NCBI GenBank assembly: GCA_026075535.2
Contig: AP026539.1
Span: 13,268,001-13,332,000 of the forward strand
Direction of reading: 5' to 3'
Length of the DNA: 64,000 nucleotides
Source: Tricholoma matsutake
Lineage: Eukaryota > Basidiomycota > Agaricomycetes > Agaricales > Tricholomataceae
The notes beneath the pieces are model-generated. The model ran no database searches. It had not been told where the DNA came from and saw only the letters and a list, made by a program, of their open reading frames with translations. Made by a program: the position numbers and the translations under genes. This document shows positions 12,601-23,359 of this stretch, piece by piece (within the stretch, counting starts at the first letter, position 1; each line of letters starts with the position of its first letter).

Positions 12601-14533
12601 GGACTTTCGTCCAAGACGTGAAGATCAACAGGAATGGCAGCAATTGCCCCGTCGATCAGGCAGGCAGAGGAAAATCCCAAACCGTCCCGGCAATACCTAT
12701 GGAGAACAGCGACTCCCCTCTGACATAGAGAGAGACATTGCGCATGATCGATATTGGAAGAAGTCTGTGGGTCAAGATTCGGATCATAACCGAACACGAC
12801 CACGACCTCAACAGCAAGAACCGGTTACTGGACCGAGTTCAGCACCCCATGAGAGTGTGCCCGATTCCAATAATCAAGAACATGATCACCCAATGGGGGA
12901 ACCGGACGAAGCAGGTTATATTAAAAAGATAACCAAGGAAGGTGGAGATGAGCTTATCCGCTGGCTGTTGTCAAAAGCAGTCACACCATCAAGTGGAAAA
13001 AGCCTAGTTCCAAACCAATTTCGCGATATTGCGCACCTACCCCGGCAGCAGCAACTTGAGTGGAAACAGGCTTGTCGTGAAGAGTTAGAGGCTCTTCGAA
13101 AGTGACAAGTCTATGACATCGTCGATCTTCCACATGATCGAAAAACGATCAAAAATAGATGGGTTTTCTCCATGAAATCGGACGGAAGAAAACGAGCCAG
13201 ACTCGTGGCCAAAGGCTTTTCACAAGTCGAAGGCATTGACTTTGATGAGATTTTCTCACCAGTAGTCCGCTACGAGACCGTACGCCTCATGTTTGCCCTT
13301 GCGTCTCTAGAAGGCATGTATATGACCGGTCTAGATGTAAAAACCGCATTTTTATACGGCAAACTTGATGAGATCTATATGGATCAACCCGAGGGTAAAG
13401 AGCGCAAAGTAATGCGCTTACGCCGAGCATTGTATGGCCTTAAACAGGCTTCACTAGCATGGTGGAGAGAGCTAGAGGCATTTATGCGCACCATTGGGTT
13501 CGTGCATGCCAGCTCCGATGCCGGCATCTTCATACACAAGGATCCTAAGACAGGCAGCATCGTTATTGCGCTAGTCTATGTTGATGATGGCTTGTTCATG
13601 GGCAAGAACAAGAAACTTGTGGATGAAAAGAAGAATGCTTGCCTGAAGCATTGGGAGTGCCGTAGTACTGAAAAAGTCACGGAATTCTTAGGCATGCGCG
13701 TCACCCAGACCGCTGCAAAAGTCAAACTCGATCAAACAGAATATCTCGCCAAAGTGCTTGAGAGGTTCGAGATGACAAATGCCAAGATTGCCCCCACTCC
13801 GCTCCCGACTGGCTACAAACCGTCGGAGAACACAGCAACGCCAAACGCGGCGCTTAGATCAAAATATCAGTCTGTGATCAGATCTTTATTGTATCTGATG
13901 CTCGGAACGCGACCTGATATCGCTTACGCGGTAATCAAGATGTCGCAATTCTTGGCTAATCCTAGCCAAGAACATCTAGACAAAGCAATGTACATAATGC
14001 GCTATCTGGTGGGAACCCAGAAGTACAGTATAGTCTATGATGGAGAGAAATCCGAGGGGCTACAGGCCTTCACAGATTCTGATTGGGCAGCTGACACAGT
14101 CAAGCGCCGATCTACAACGGGTTACTTTGCTACTCTGGCGAGTGGCATTGTGTGCTGGCAGTCCCGTTTACAAAAAACTGTAGCACTGTCATCCACAGAA
14201 GCCGAATACATGGCTCTCTCCGACACTTGTCGGCAGATAGTGTGGATAGAGTCCTTATTCCAGGAACTTGGATATACACTGAAGCGCGTACCAATCTGCG
14301 CTGATAACCAAGGATCCATCTTTATTGGATCAAATCCAGTTCAGGAAAGAAGGACCAAACATATAGACATTCGCTACCACTACACCCGCGAATGCATAGA
14401 AAATGACAAAGTCACAGTCGTTTTCATTCCTGGAAGTGATAATCCGGCTGACATGTTCACAAAGAACCTTGGCGCCGTCCTATTCAGGAAATTTAGAGAC
14501 TCTCTCGGAATTACTTTCGAGATTCAAACTTAG
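9686..14533 (+). pseudogene. copia Gag-Pol polyprotein, inactivated copy
   Basis: Single frame from ATG 9686 (MSSTLEKLVQTFDGSNYILW) to the stop at 14531. Gag has a UBN2-like start and a basic C-terminus without a CCHC knuckle. Protease DSGASKHF is near codon 467, pre-integrase HRRLGHPSKEAL near 600, integrase IHSDLKELP near 671, then VDPGGEF and the NGCAERAIR acidic region. RT has YVDDGLFMG near 1297, and RNase H has TDSDWAAD and LSSTEAEYMAL. Two premature TGA stops, 10427-10429 and 13103-13105, stand where the intact copy has CGA (Arg). A 3-bp deletion near 13371 and a 12-bp deletion near 13396 (between GAGGGT repeats) remove five codons in frame. The start was chosen as the first in-frame ATG downstream of the PBS. 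Confidence 0.93.
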
Positions 14534-14556
14534 CTGCTTAGAGCGCTGTACAGTTT

Positions 14557-14565
14557 GAGGGGGGG
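14557..14565 (+). other. Polypurine tract of copia copy 1
   Basis: GAGGGGGGG directly before the 3' LTR; primes plus-strand DNA synthesis. Confidence 0.8.
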
Positions 14566-14837
14566 TGTTGAAATTAATCCCTGATGCATGCTGTATACAT
14601 GAGGCGATACATGCAGCATACGCATGTTACTGCGCTTACTGCGCATACATGCAGTAAACACATTCCCGAGTCATGTGACATCCTTAATATTATGTATATA
14701 AGGAGAACCTGTACCGTAGTAGGAATACAGTGTTCTTACCTCTGCTAACCCTAGCTGTAAGTCTAACTAAACCCCAGGTAGGTTGTAAGGAACGTGTTGT
14801 CTCTTCCCCTGTGCAGCGTATATAGTCTGCTCCAACA
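14566..14837 (+). repeat. 3' LTR of copia copy 1
   Basis: Same length as the 5' LTR with one difference seen, at a former CpG. Confidence 0.95.
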
Positions 14838-14842
14838 GTATT
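14838..14842. repeat. 5-bp target-site duplication, copia copy 1 (right)
   Basis: GTATT, directly after the LTR terminal CA. Confidence 0.85.
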
Positions 14843-14934
14843 GCCCAGGTATGGCAATGTCCAACCTGTACCCATACCTGAGCATACCCATGACCACATT
14901 ATCATGGTGTTACCCATACCCATGTCATGCCTTA

Positions 14935-14942
14935 GGTGTTCG
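14935..14942. repeat. Right 8-bp target-site duplication of hAT family B copy 1
   Basis: GGTGTTCG, within the interrupted DUF6589 reading frame. Confidence 0.75.
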
Positions 14943-15398
14943 AGTCCAATACATACATATCATCTCGAATCTAGTTTGATTTGATGGTGTTTGTGGTGTA
15001 AGAAGTCTGAAAAGTGCAGATGTTGACACAGTTGGCTGAGGTGTGTTATATAACTCAGCTGCTCAATTTGAGGCTGGATGGGCATGGAAACATGAGATAT
15101 TGATGTCCCAAGGCTGATTTATCTTTATACCTCTTCCTCTGGGTGGTGGCTGTTCCTGAAAATGCATATTCAGAACATTTGCATCAAATGTGAGGCTTGT
15201 CATGAGGAGCTTGAGTCTTTGGTGTTTGGACCTTGAACATGGAGAACCCTTGCAGATTGTGCAGAGAGTCCCTATACATAATGTAGAGCTGAGGGTATCA
15301 ATGTATTGAGTGGTATAAAGGGCAATGAGGGTATGCTATTCAATGCATTGACGTGTCATGTCAAAAATATCTCTCGTTGAGATTGTGAATCTGTGATC
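14943..15398 (-). pseudogene. Upstream end of the DUF6589 gene and element interior
   Basis: On the minus strand the frame from the hAT junction runs back as DDMYVLDSNTRHSSMP, with a TAG a few codons upstream. Beyond about 15000 no further coding was identified. The segment lies between the hAT insertion and the right TIR and probably held the gene's 5' end and promoter. Confidence 0.45.
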
Positions 15399-15515
15399 TC
15401 CTTCCTCTGAGAAGAGTTACTGAAAAAGGAAGGTTTCTGGATTGCTGATTCAGCTTCCATACACAAAATTGCAATACTATGCCTGTTTAAACTCAGCTGC
15501 ACTGGTCCCTCTACA
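15399..15515 (-). repeat. Right terminal inverted repeat of the large element
   Basis: The reverse complement begins TGTAGAGGGACCAGTGCAGC and matches 1595-1712, including GGAAGCTGAATCAGCAATCC. Confidence 0.75.
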
Positions 15516-15524
15516 TCAACACTT
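15516..15524. repeat. Possible right target-site duplication of the large element
   Basis: TCAACACTT against TCAATACCT at 1586-1594; 7 of 9 match. Confidence 0.4.
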
Positions 15525-16434
15525 GCAGGACCCCTGAAAGTACTATGAGATGCCTGATTCTCAAAATTGTATTTTTATCTGCACCAAAAAATATTCCCAT
15601 GATTTCTGACCTTGGATTTAGGTGTTTCATAGCATGTCAAGCATTTTACCCAAAAATTTCATGGATTTTTTACCACATTTTTATCCACACCAGGAGATGA
15701 TGTCACAAAATTATGTAATGCAGTATAACCTAATATGACCCACGTGACCCACGTAACCGCCATAACCCATTAAAATCGACACTCAGAACTGATGTTAAGC
15801 TAGCTACCAAGTCTCGGGTTCAGTTCAATAATGTAGTTTACATATGTAGGTAATAGATTTTCCACATTAGGGCCCAGTATACTAGCTGAGAGGGAGTGAT
15901 AATCCACATATAATCTAGGTGAGGTTATAATGCCATCCGGAAATTTCCGACAGAGGCATCTTGGAGTACTTTCAGGGGTCCTATGCTTGCTCATGTATGA
16001 GGGAACAGTCACCAGTCTAGTGTTTTTGCTCTACTATCATGGCTGCCCTAGTGTTGCAAAACATTTTATTTCGACCACTTCCCACCCACATATCTCCCTC
16101 AGATATGCCAGATTATATAGCTTTTGACTACCCCACTATGCCCCAATTTCCCATTCCTTTTTATTTGACTTAGTTGTCATCTAATACGTGGTCCAAACAT
16201 ATTTACCTAGAGTTGCAAAGCATGTGATCACACTCTAAATGATGACCTAGCAAGGAGTTCTCAGGATTGGGGAGGAAAAAGTGGTGAAGGGTATTCAAAG
16301 AGGCTTATTGTAAATTGTAATGACTTGTGTCCAAGATTTAAGTGATTGAGGCTTGGAACACCCATTTTCAAAGTTTTGCAACACTAGTCCTGTGATAGTA
16401 CCGAGCGGAGACACAATCGGCTGTATGAGTCAGC
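15525..16434. other. Intergenic, contains a short inverted-repeat element
   Basis: No gene recognised. The 14-bp inverted repeat TAGTGTTGCAAAAC / GTTTTGCAACACTA (16049-16062, 16373-16386) has hAT-like ends and bounds about 338 bp, but the 8-bp flanks (GGCTGCCC, GTCCTGTG) do not match. Confidence 0.5.
16049..16386. repeat. MITE-like sequence with TAGTG ends
   Basis: Perfect 14-bp terminal inverted repeats. A weaker inverted match continues outside (ACTATCA... / ...TGATAGT). No direct target duplication found, so the element class is uncertain. Confidence 0.5.
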
Positions 16435-16689
16435 GTGGCGATCCGTGACGAAATTTATGAAACTCCCAATTTTTGGGACTTGCACACTCGGCTTTCTTCC
16501 GGCACAGCCACCCACATACCTTATACCAAAGTGAGAGTTCAGGAGGATGGTTCAGATATTATCACGTCGGCTCCAACAGTCCGATTGGAAAAAGGTGTAA
16601 AAGTTTTGAAACTCATGATTTGCAGCGGTGATCGGAAGCTTCACGTTGTCGAACGAGGATTATGTAAGCTGGTTGAAGCAGCAAAATGA
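16435..16689 (+). CDS. Short open frame, hypothetical, possibly a terminal exon
   Basis: Open frame of 84 codons with no ATG at its start (GTG first, open from about 16429 after a TGA), reading RDEIYETPNFWDLHTRL, then KVRVQEDGSDIITSA and a basic, hydrophobic tail. Its composition resembles host coding sequence more than the surrounding repeats, and a possible splice acceptor CAG lies at 16431-16433. It may be the last exon of a gene whose upstream part was displaced by the MITE-like sequence at 16049-16386, or chance. It is convergent with the histidine kinase gene, whose stop is at 16903. I do not recognise the protein. Confidence 0.25.
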   Translation: MAIRDEIYETPNFWDLHTRLSSGTATHIPYTKVRVQEDGSDIITSAPTVRLEKGVKVLKLMICSGDRKLHVVERGLCKLVEAAK

Positions 16690-16902
16690 TTTTAATGATA
16701 GCATAGTACAGGGTATTTCATGAGATTATGTTGAACGAGCACAGAGAGGAACGCGGCCATTGTAGCACACGATAGCGGACATGGACGAATTACATAGAAA
16801 TAGTGACGTGAATTAGTATATCCGTTGTCCGAAAGCAGTGACGGTAGATCCTAATTTGGTCGTGATGAGTAGGAAACTGTTAAACGTAGTGCTGATGAGA
16901 GA

Positions 16903-19900
16903 TCAAAGGGTGGGTACATTAAATCCTTGAGTGATAGCAGGAGGTCGGCGTAGCAAAGGGTGTTTCGCGGAACCTCGCTCGCCTGCGAGTTTGTTAATTG
17001 CGTTGAGTAGGTCCCCGCGCCGCAGGGGCTCTTCAAAATATTAGAAATATGGCGGCCGCAAAAGATTCAATACACACTTGTAATATGGTCATCCTGGCAA
17101 TGCATGTCATCAGTAAAAAGAGACATAGGATCATATATCAACCTACCATGCCAGCTTGTAAACAGCGTTCCCGATCGCCAATCACTGTATTGAAGATTGA
17201 TTATAGAGCAAAAATAAATAAGGAGAAAACATACTAGCATGAGCCGTTAGCGCGATAATGGGCGTCGGCGAGAGTCCACGATGCATTTCGTAGGACCGGA
17301 TAAGCTCCGTTGCCTCCATGCCGCCCATGAACGGCATTGAAACATCCATCTGAGTATAAAGACCATTGTCAGCGATATAGACTAAGCAGGATAAAAAAAC
17401 AAGACCAGAATGATATCAAATGGCTTATTTTGGGTAACTCGGCTCTTGAACGCATCGACAGCCAGACTACCGTTCTCCGCGATCTCCACTGTATGTCCAT
17501 ACTTCTCCAGGATCTTAACAGCAAGCTTCTGGTTGACCAAATTGTCCTCAGCGAGGAGGATGTCGAAGATCACATCATTGGGCGCGGAAACGGGGCTGAC
17601 GGTATTAGATTCTAGTGCCGTGATGAGCGCCGACGACAGGTCTTGAGCGGATACAGGAGTCGTAATCTGGGAGCTGATACTGTTATCCAAGCACCATTTC
17701 ACTAAAAGGTCATAATCTATCAATCACCATAGCCACACTTATCGAGGAAAAACTTACGATTGAGGCGGGGCATCGAGGGAGCAAGGATAACAATAGGAAT
17801 ATACCGGAGGTGTTCGTATTCGCGAATAGATTCGGTCTGTAAACAGCCGCATCACGAATGCACAAAGACGAAGAGGATAGACATGTACAACACTCAAAGA
17901 ATCGACCACAATGGTGTCAATATGCGGACATCGCTCTTTGTCCGCCACCTCCACGACTTGATGCACGACGAACGGTCGAAGTCCGAGCTCCTTGATCCTG
18001 TCGACGACGCCTGTGGTATCTCGAAGGGTATCAACAAAGAGAATAGTCCTCTTTGCAAACGGCGACATCTTGCCAAGAGTGCTCTCGATGGAGCTCTGGC
18101 TGATCTGGGACGTGATCGTGAAGAAAAACTTGCTACCCTTCGAAACTTCGCTCTCCACCCACATGTTGCCTTGCATAAGGGACACAAGACGCTTCGAGAT
18201 TGATAACCCAAGGCCAGTCCCGCCGTATTCCTGTTAAGGATGAAATTGGTGAGCAAAAGTGAAGACTGAAGGCAAGAAAACAAACATACCCGAGTCGTCG
18301 ATCCGTCTGCTTGAGCAAAGGTATCAAAGATAAGATTCAACTTATCCTTGGCAATTCCAATCCCGGTATCTGTAACACAGAACTCGAGAGTTACACTCTG
18401 ATCATCCAGCGCGAGGAGGCGGGTGCTAAGCGCGACATGTCCCTTGCGCGAAACTTTGGAGGGAGTAAACTTGATAGCGTTGCCGACGAGATTCGTGATG
18501 ACCTGCCGCAGACGAAGTGAATCGCCAATGAGTTGGTCGGGGATATCGGCCTCGACATCATAGGTAAGATCCAAATTATTCTGGGACGCGCGGACGACGA
18601 GGGTCTTAAGGATTCCAAACACTGTTTGGCGGAGGGAATATGACACTGCCTCCATCGTCATGCGCCCAGCTTCGACTGATAATCAGAGGTCACAGGTAAG
18701 AATTAAGATGTAGAAGGAGAAAAACTAAATCGTACTTTTCGAAATATCCAAGATGTCATCGATGATCAATAATAGTGACCGTGCTAAGCTATGCACAAGG
18801 AGCAAACTTTCGCGCTGCGAGCGGTTCAGATCGCTGTCCAGAGTCAATTCCGTCATCCCGATAATGCCATTCATAGGTGTCCTGACATTGGATATCCATC
18901 AGCTCCCGGTCTATACGCTTAACGGACAAACAGAACATGCCTGATCTCGTGCGACATGTTAGCCAAAAATTCACTCTTGCTTCGGTTAGCTAGCTCCGCT
19001 GCTTCTCTCGCCGCTGTATTCTTCTGGATGCTATCCCGCAAGTTAAAGACCATTTGATTGATTTGTGTCTTCAACGAGTCCATCTCACCACTCGCCTCGA
19101 CAGTAATGAACCTTGTGAAGTCGCCGTCCATAGCCGCCGCTGATATCTGGGCAAAGCCCCTTACTTGGGTTGTCAAATTTCCAGCCATCGTGTTGACAGA
19201 CAATCTAGAACATAACGCATCATCAACGCACGTTCACGAATGAAGACGAGGAAACCTACGTGATCTCCTGCCAAATCCCTTGAACATTTCCGACCTCCGC
19301 TTGAACTCCCAGCTTTCCCTCCGTTCCAACTTCTCGAGCGACCTTCTTCACCTCGTCGGCAAAGATGGCGAGCTGGTCGATCATGTCGTTAATCGTGTTG
19401 ACCAAACTCAACATCTCTCCAGAGATAACAGTAACCCCAATTATCTTCTGTGTAAGATCTCCCCGGGCAACGGCCGTCTGGAGAAAGACATGAGCAAAAA
19501 CAAGCAAACGAAACGGCGGCGGTAGACATACAGTAGCGACAGCGATCGTACGCACTTGCAACGTCAACTGTAGACGAGCAAGGGTCCATGGTTAGTCACG
19601 AAAAAGAATAAAGAAGGGAATTTACATTGGCAGCCATAACGTTCACGTTGTCCGTCAGATCCTTCCAGGTACCTCCAACATTCGTCACCCTTGCCTGTCC
19701 TCCCAATCGTCCTTCCGTCCCGACCTCTCTAGCCACCCTCGTCACCTCATCCGCAAACAGGCTCAAACTCTCAGTCATTCCATTTACGGTCTCCTTCAAC
19801 TCCAGGATCTCGCCACGCACGTCAACTTCGATCTTCTTCGTCAAATCACCGCCTGCCACAGCCTTAGTAACCTGCGCAATCGAACGGACCTGGTTTGTCA

Positions 19901-21945
19901 AGTTCATGGCCATCAAGTTCACGTTGTCCGTCAACACCTATGAGGATGTATCTCAGACATCATCTCACATAAACAAGAACTGCATGAACTACGAACCTTC
20001 CACATCCCTTGCACCTCGGGGACGAATGCCTGCCCGCCCAGTATCCCTTCCGTCCCGACCTCCAGACTGACCCTCGTAACCTCATTGGCAAGGGTGCTCA
20101 ACTGCGCCACCATGGAGTTGACCGTCATCTTCAAGTCTAGCATCTCACCCTGTACGTCGACGTTCACTAGCTTACCGAGATCTCCTAGCGCCACGGCCTT
20201 GGTGACTTCTGAAATAGAGCGTACTTGGTCGGTCAGATTAGAGGCCATTTTCTATAAAAATGAGCAACAGGACAGGAAGAGCAGAGAGTACTTACGTTCA
20301 CGTTTCTCGTCAAATCTGCCCATGTTCCTTGAACACCCTCTACACGCGCCTGACCACCCAAAATCCCCTGCGTGCCGACTTCCAAAGCGACTCTCGTGAC
20401 TTCAGATGCGAAGGCAGATAATTGATCTACCATGGAGTTGACGGTACCTATAATGCAAATTGTGTATCAGCACTGAGTATGGAATAAAAATCAATGGAAA
20501 AGCAGGCCGCAGAAAGCGGCAGCATTGGAAAATTAAGAGGATGAATATACCTTTCAACGTAGACATCTCGCCTTCCACTTGAATCTCAATCTTTTGCGTC
20601 AAATCCCCTCGAGCGACAGCTGTAGTGACAACGGCAATAGACCGCACTTGATCCGTCAACGACGAGCACATCCTGTTTACCTTGAATGTTCAGAGTAAGG
20701 AATGTGCTGATAGGAAGACGAGGAAAAGAAGGAAGACTCACGTTTCGCACCAACTCGAACCATACTCCCTCAACGTCTGGTACATGAGCCTGGCCACCCA
20801 ACTTGCCTTGGCTTCCGACTTCCAACGTAACTCTGGTGACCTCAGCTGCCAGTGCCCGTAGCCTGGTATATACTGTGAGTTTCGAATCTGACTATGATGA
20901 GAAAAACGTACCTGACGACCATGCCGTTAACAGTGTTTTTTAGATCCAATATTTCACCTCGAGCGTCGACCTCAATTTGCTTGCTTAGGTCACCTAGTGC
21001 AACTGCCTTTGTGACCTGTGCTATTGATCGGACCTGTGACGAATTGAGGTGGTGTTAATGATCGTTAGGATGAGAGTCACCTGGGACGTAAGATTAGCTG
21101 CCAACTTGTTGACGACGCCAGTCAACTCCCGCCATGTGCCTTCTACATCGAGAACCAAAGCTTGCCCGCCCAACTTCCTGTGTACCACGAGGAAATTTGT
21201 AAGTATCTGATTTGTACGAGGCAATTTGAAATAGTAATCACCCTTCCGTGCCAACTTCTTGCGATACGCGGGTCACCTCTTTTGCGAACTGTCCCAATTT
21301 ATCCACCATCGTGTTTATAACATCCTTCAGCTGCACCATGACGACACCTTGCACGGGGACAGTGATTTTCTGACTCAAATCGCCTCGCGCAACGGCGTTA
21401 CACACCCGAGCGACGTCTTGGACTTGATCCTTCAATAACTGGAGTTCCATGCGCAAGTGGTGCAGCTCCTCAGTTTCCGAGTTGAAGACTGGGGGCGTGG
21501 TAACGGTTTCCGATATTGCGATGACCGGCATCGTGCGTCCACAGGTTGCACAGTGCGTTGGCGGTGTGGAACCGCTTGTAAGAGAATTTAGAGACATGGG
21601 CCCAGCTTTACGAGGTGGATTTTTAGACTTCTACAATGATTGCCAGTTAGTATTCGACTAAACGTTCAGACAGATAAGCTATTGACGTACAGTGCCAGTG
21701 CCAGTAGCCGCTCCAGGATTCGGATCTCTCCAAATCCTATCCTCCTCTGCCATTTTGCATACTTTCCTCTCGTCCTTCCTCTTCGTAATCAAGCCATCCA
21801 ATGTCTTCAAAACCGCCGCTTGTCGATCGCCAAGCGGTCCATCATACACTGGGATTTTATCTGTGTTGTTGGAGGATTCGTGATAGCGCAAGAGAAATTC
21901 AATCTGCGCAAGAAATGCTTCTGGATCTGTTGCCTTCGTCGCCAT
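16903..21945 (-). CDS. Group III hybrid histidine kinase (Nik1/Os-1 type), multi-intron
   Basis: Cytosolic osmosensing phosphorelay kinase; the family acts above the HOG MAP-kinase pathway through an HPt protein and is the target of phenylpyrrole and dicarboximide fungicides. Start ATG 21945 ([14 protein letters not shown]), stop TGA 16905-16903. At least 15 short introns; checked ones include 21690-21631, 21241-21178, 18940-18882 and 17077-17031. Domains in order: about seven HAMP repeats ([41 protein letters not shown] and so on), 21.4-19.0 kb; H-box [18 protein letters not shown] split by an intron; N-box [18 protein letters not shown]1 VTDTGIGI; F-box [14 protein letters not shown]2 [11 protein letters not shown]; receiver [15 protein letters not shown] with the phospho-acceptor Asp in IILMDVSMP (codons joined across an intron at about 17396-17352) and Lys in DDHITKPLRRGD. 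All catalytic motifs look intact. It is single and isolated, with ordinary CpG content, unlike flanking repeats. No transmembrane segment seen. Confidence 0.93.
18882..18940 (-). other. GC-AG intron immediately after the H-box HEIR
   Basis: The kinase reads ...ATG TCG CAC GAG ATC AG, then GCATGTTCTG..., then CAG and G ACA CCT ATG AAT. Only a GC donor joins HEIR to TPMNG in frame; reading through gives [10 protein letters not shown] and a stop. 59 bp. Confidence 0.75.
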
Positions 21946-23359
21946 CGTTGCCGTCGTCGAAAAATGGGCAGAAGATGGCGGAAGATGAGAGGCTTTGCTG
22001 CCATTGAATATTAGGTAAACCAATGTTATGATATTGTGCTTTATTTGCATTGTCTCCGCGAAGTGTCTTGGACAACTCTTGGGAACCTCATCGATCATAC
22101 GACAGCCCAGCGAAAGGCAAATAATATTTCCCCACACATTGTATTTCCACTACTATCCCCCGGATAAACAGGTATGCCTTGATATGCCCAAAGACAACGA
22201 TCGCTAGTTCAGCTCGTACTCAATGATTATACTCATCAGTCGTATAGCGGAATCTATACATGCTATAAATTCGGCAGGACCCTTATTCCACTATCTATCA
22301 GGAATGATCCGAAGGCTCTTTCCCCCGAGTCCCCGAATGCACTCACGGCGGCTGTTGAGGAACACAATTACAGCATGTGTCTCTTGGATCATAAAGATCC
22401 GAGTCACCTGAGGGCACTGAGAATTTCCATGCTAACTCCTTAACCATCACCAAGCTAGCTACTATGCCTAGCATTTCCATATCGATCTTCCGGTAACCTG
22501 TCATGCCCGGCAGACCGAAAGAAATGTATGATTTTCATTGACGTGCGGTGTCGATCGTACATTCTGATTGATGCAGTGCTGCAGCGAATCTCTTCGCGCA
22601 AGCTATCCGTTGGATTAGTCAATATCAAGGTTTCCTTTCGGTGTGTTTCAGCAATCAAAACATCCGTGCCCTGATTCCGTCCGTCGATCTGAACTCGTAC
22701 ATATATATGTACCCTTATTTGCGGCCCTCTAGCCAAACATAATGACTCTCCTGTATACGTGGCGGATCTACAACGGCTACGTCTTCCGCGCGCTGATGAT
22801 AAAATTTGTGATCAGAAAAATAGAAATCTGCGATTCCACGAAATCACACAGAGTCCGACTCGGAGAATCCTCATTCAATTTCTTTCCACTCTCGCTCTAC
22901 GCCCGATATATTTCAAGTAGAGAGAATCTATCTGGAGCTTGAAAGGTATATTCACGACTATTCTGCCATATATCGAGGCTGCGAGGCAAGGAGAAGTTTC
23001 TGAAACGTAGAGACGCAACACGAAAAAAGATGAAAGAAATGCGATTGCTCTCTAGTAAGCTCATGTTATCTAGCCGTATCGCATCTAACACCCCCTTATT
23101 ACAGCTTTTTTGATCGATTAAAACTAAATCTCATCGTCAGTGAGCATTGTGGGGCCGACAAGATATAGCTATAGATGCATGCTGTATATCCCAAGTGTCC
23201 AGAACATTCACTACGAGTATCGAGTGTGATGAAAGGCAGAACTGGGCACACGAGATAAATTCTCGTTTGCAAAAAGTATTACATGTAAAAGTATACCATA
23301 TCTAGATACTCATTCAAAGTTCTCGCATCAACACGTCTCCTTCTCCTTCTCCCTCCCTC
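21946..23359. other. Intergenic, promoter side of the histidine kinase
   Basis: No convincing gene on either strand. It presumably holds the kinase promoter at its left side and the 3' untranslated region of the DUF302-like gene at its right side. No motif could be assigned. Confidence 0.5.

Larger units (their letters stand above)
9165..14837 (+). mobile_element. Ty1/copia LTR retrotransposon, copy 1 (inactivated)
   Basis: Two 272-bp LTRs (9165-9436, 14566-14837) differ at one site by eye (CGG/CAG near 9252/14653). The 5-bp target duplication is GTATT (9160-9164 and 14838-14842). PBS and polypurine tract are present. The polyprotein order protease-integrase-RT-RNase H defines Ty1/copia. The coding region carries two nonsense changes and two small in-frame deletions compared with the intact copy at 30684-36441. 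It is inserted in a family B hAT element, so it is the youngest layer here. Confidence 0.95.
8221..14934. mobile_element. Non-autonomous hAT-type element, family B copy 1, split by a copia insertion
   Basis: Starts TAGGGCATGACAGGGG and ends CCATGTCATGCCTTA, an inverted repeat with TARNG-type hAT ends. The 8-bp flanks are GGTGTTCA (8213-8220) and GGTGTTCG (14935-14942), again differing only at a CpG. The DUF6589 reading continues from one flank to the other (TTG GAC TCG AAC ACC AGG), which supports the junctions. Without the copia (9165-14837 and one 5-bp duplication) the element is about 1.0 kb. Most of it is a minisatellite; subterminal TACCCATACCCAT repeats lie at both ends. No transposase. 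Confidence 0.8.
1595..15515. mobile_element. Candidate large TIR element carrying RecQ-like helicase and DUF6589 genes (nested insertions inside)
   Basis: The outer ends are inverted copies of the same ~117-bp sequence (1595-1712 and 15399-15515), both starting TGTAGAGGGAC, roughly 90% identical by eye. Immediately outside are TCAATACCT (1586-1594) and TCAACACTT (15516-15524), 7 of 9 matching with both differences C/T, compatible with a 9-bp target-site duplication. Inside are two convergent gene remnants, a RecQ-like helicase (+, from 1808) and a DUF6589 protein (-, ending 3873). Removing the later hAT insertions (4347-5827, and 8221-14934 with its copia) and one copy of each target duplication leaves about 5.7 kb. 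No known superfamily is assigned; long TIRs plus a 9-bp duplication recall Mutator-like elements, but no MULE transposase was seen. An alternative is that two copies of a shorter repeat happen to flank two unrelated genes. Confidence 0.55.

Noticed and set aside
14937..14947. GTTCGAGTCC resembling a tRNA B box
   Set aside because: No A box or acceptor stem; it falls at the hAT target duplication within the DUF6589 frame.
17760..18203. 147-codon plus-strand frame opposite the histidine kinase
   Set aside because: Antisense to well-conserved kinase exons; no motif.
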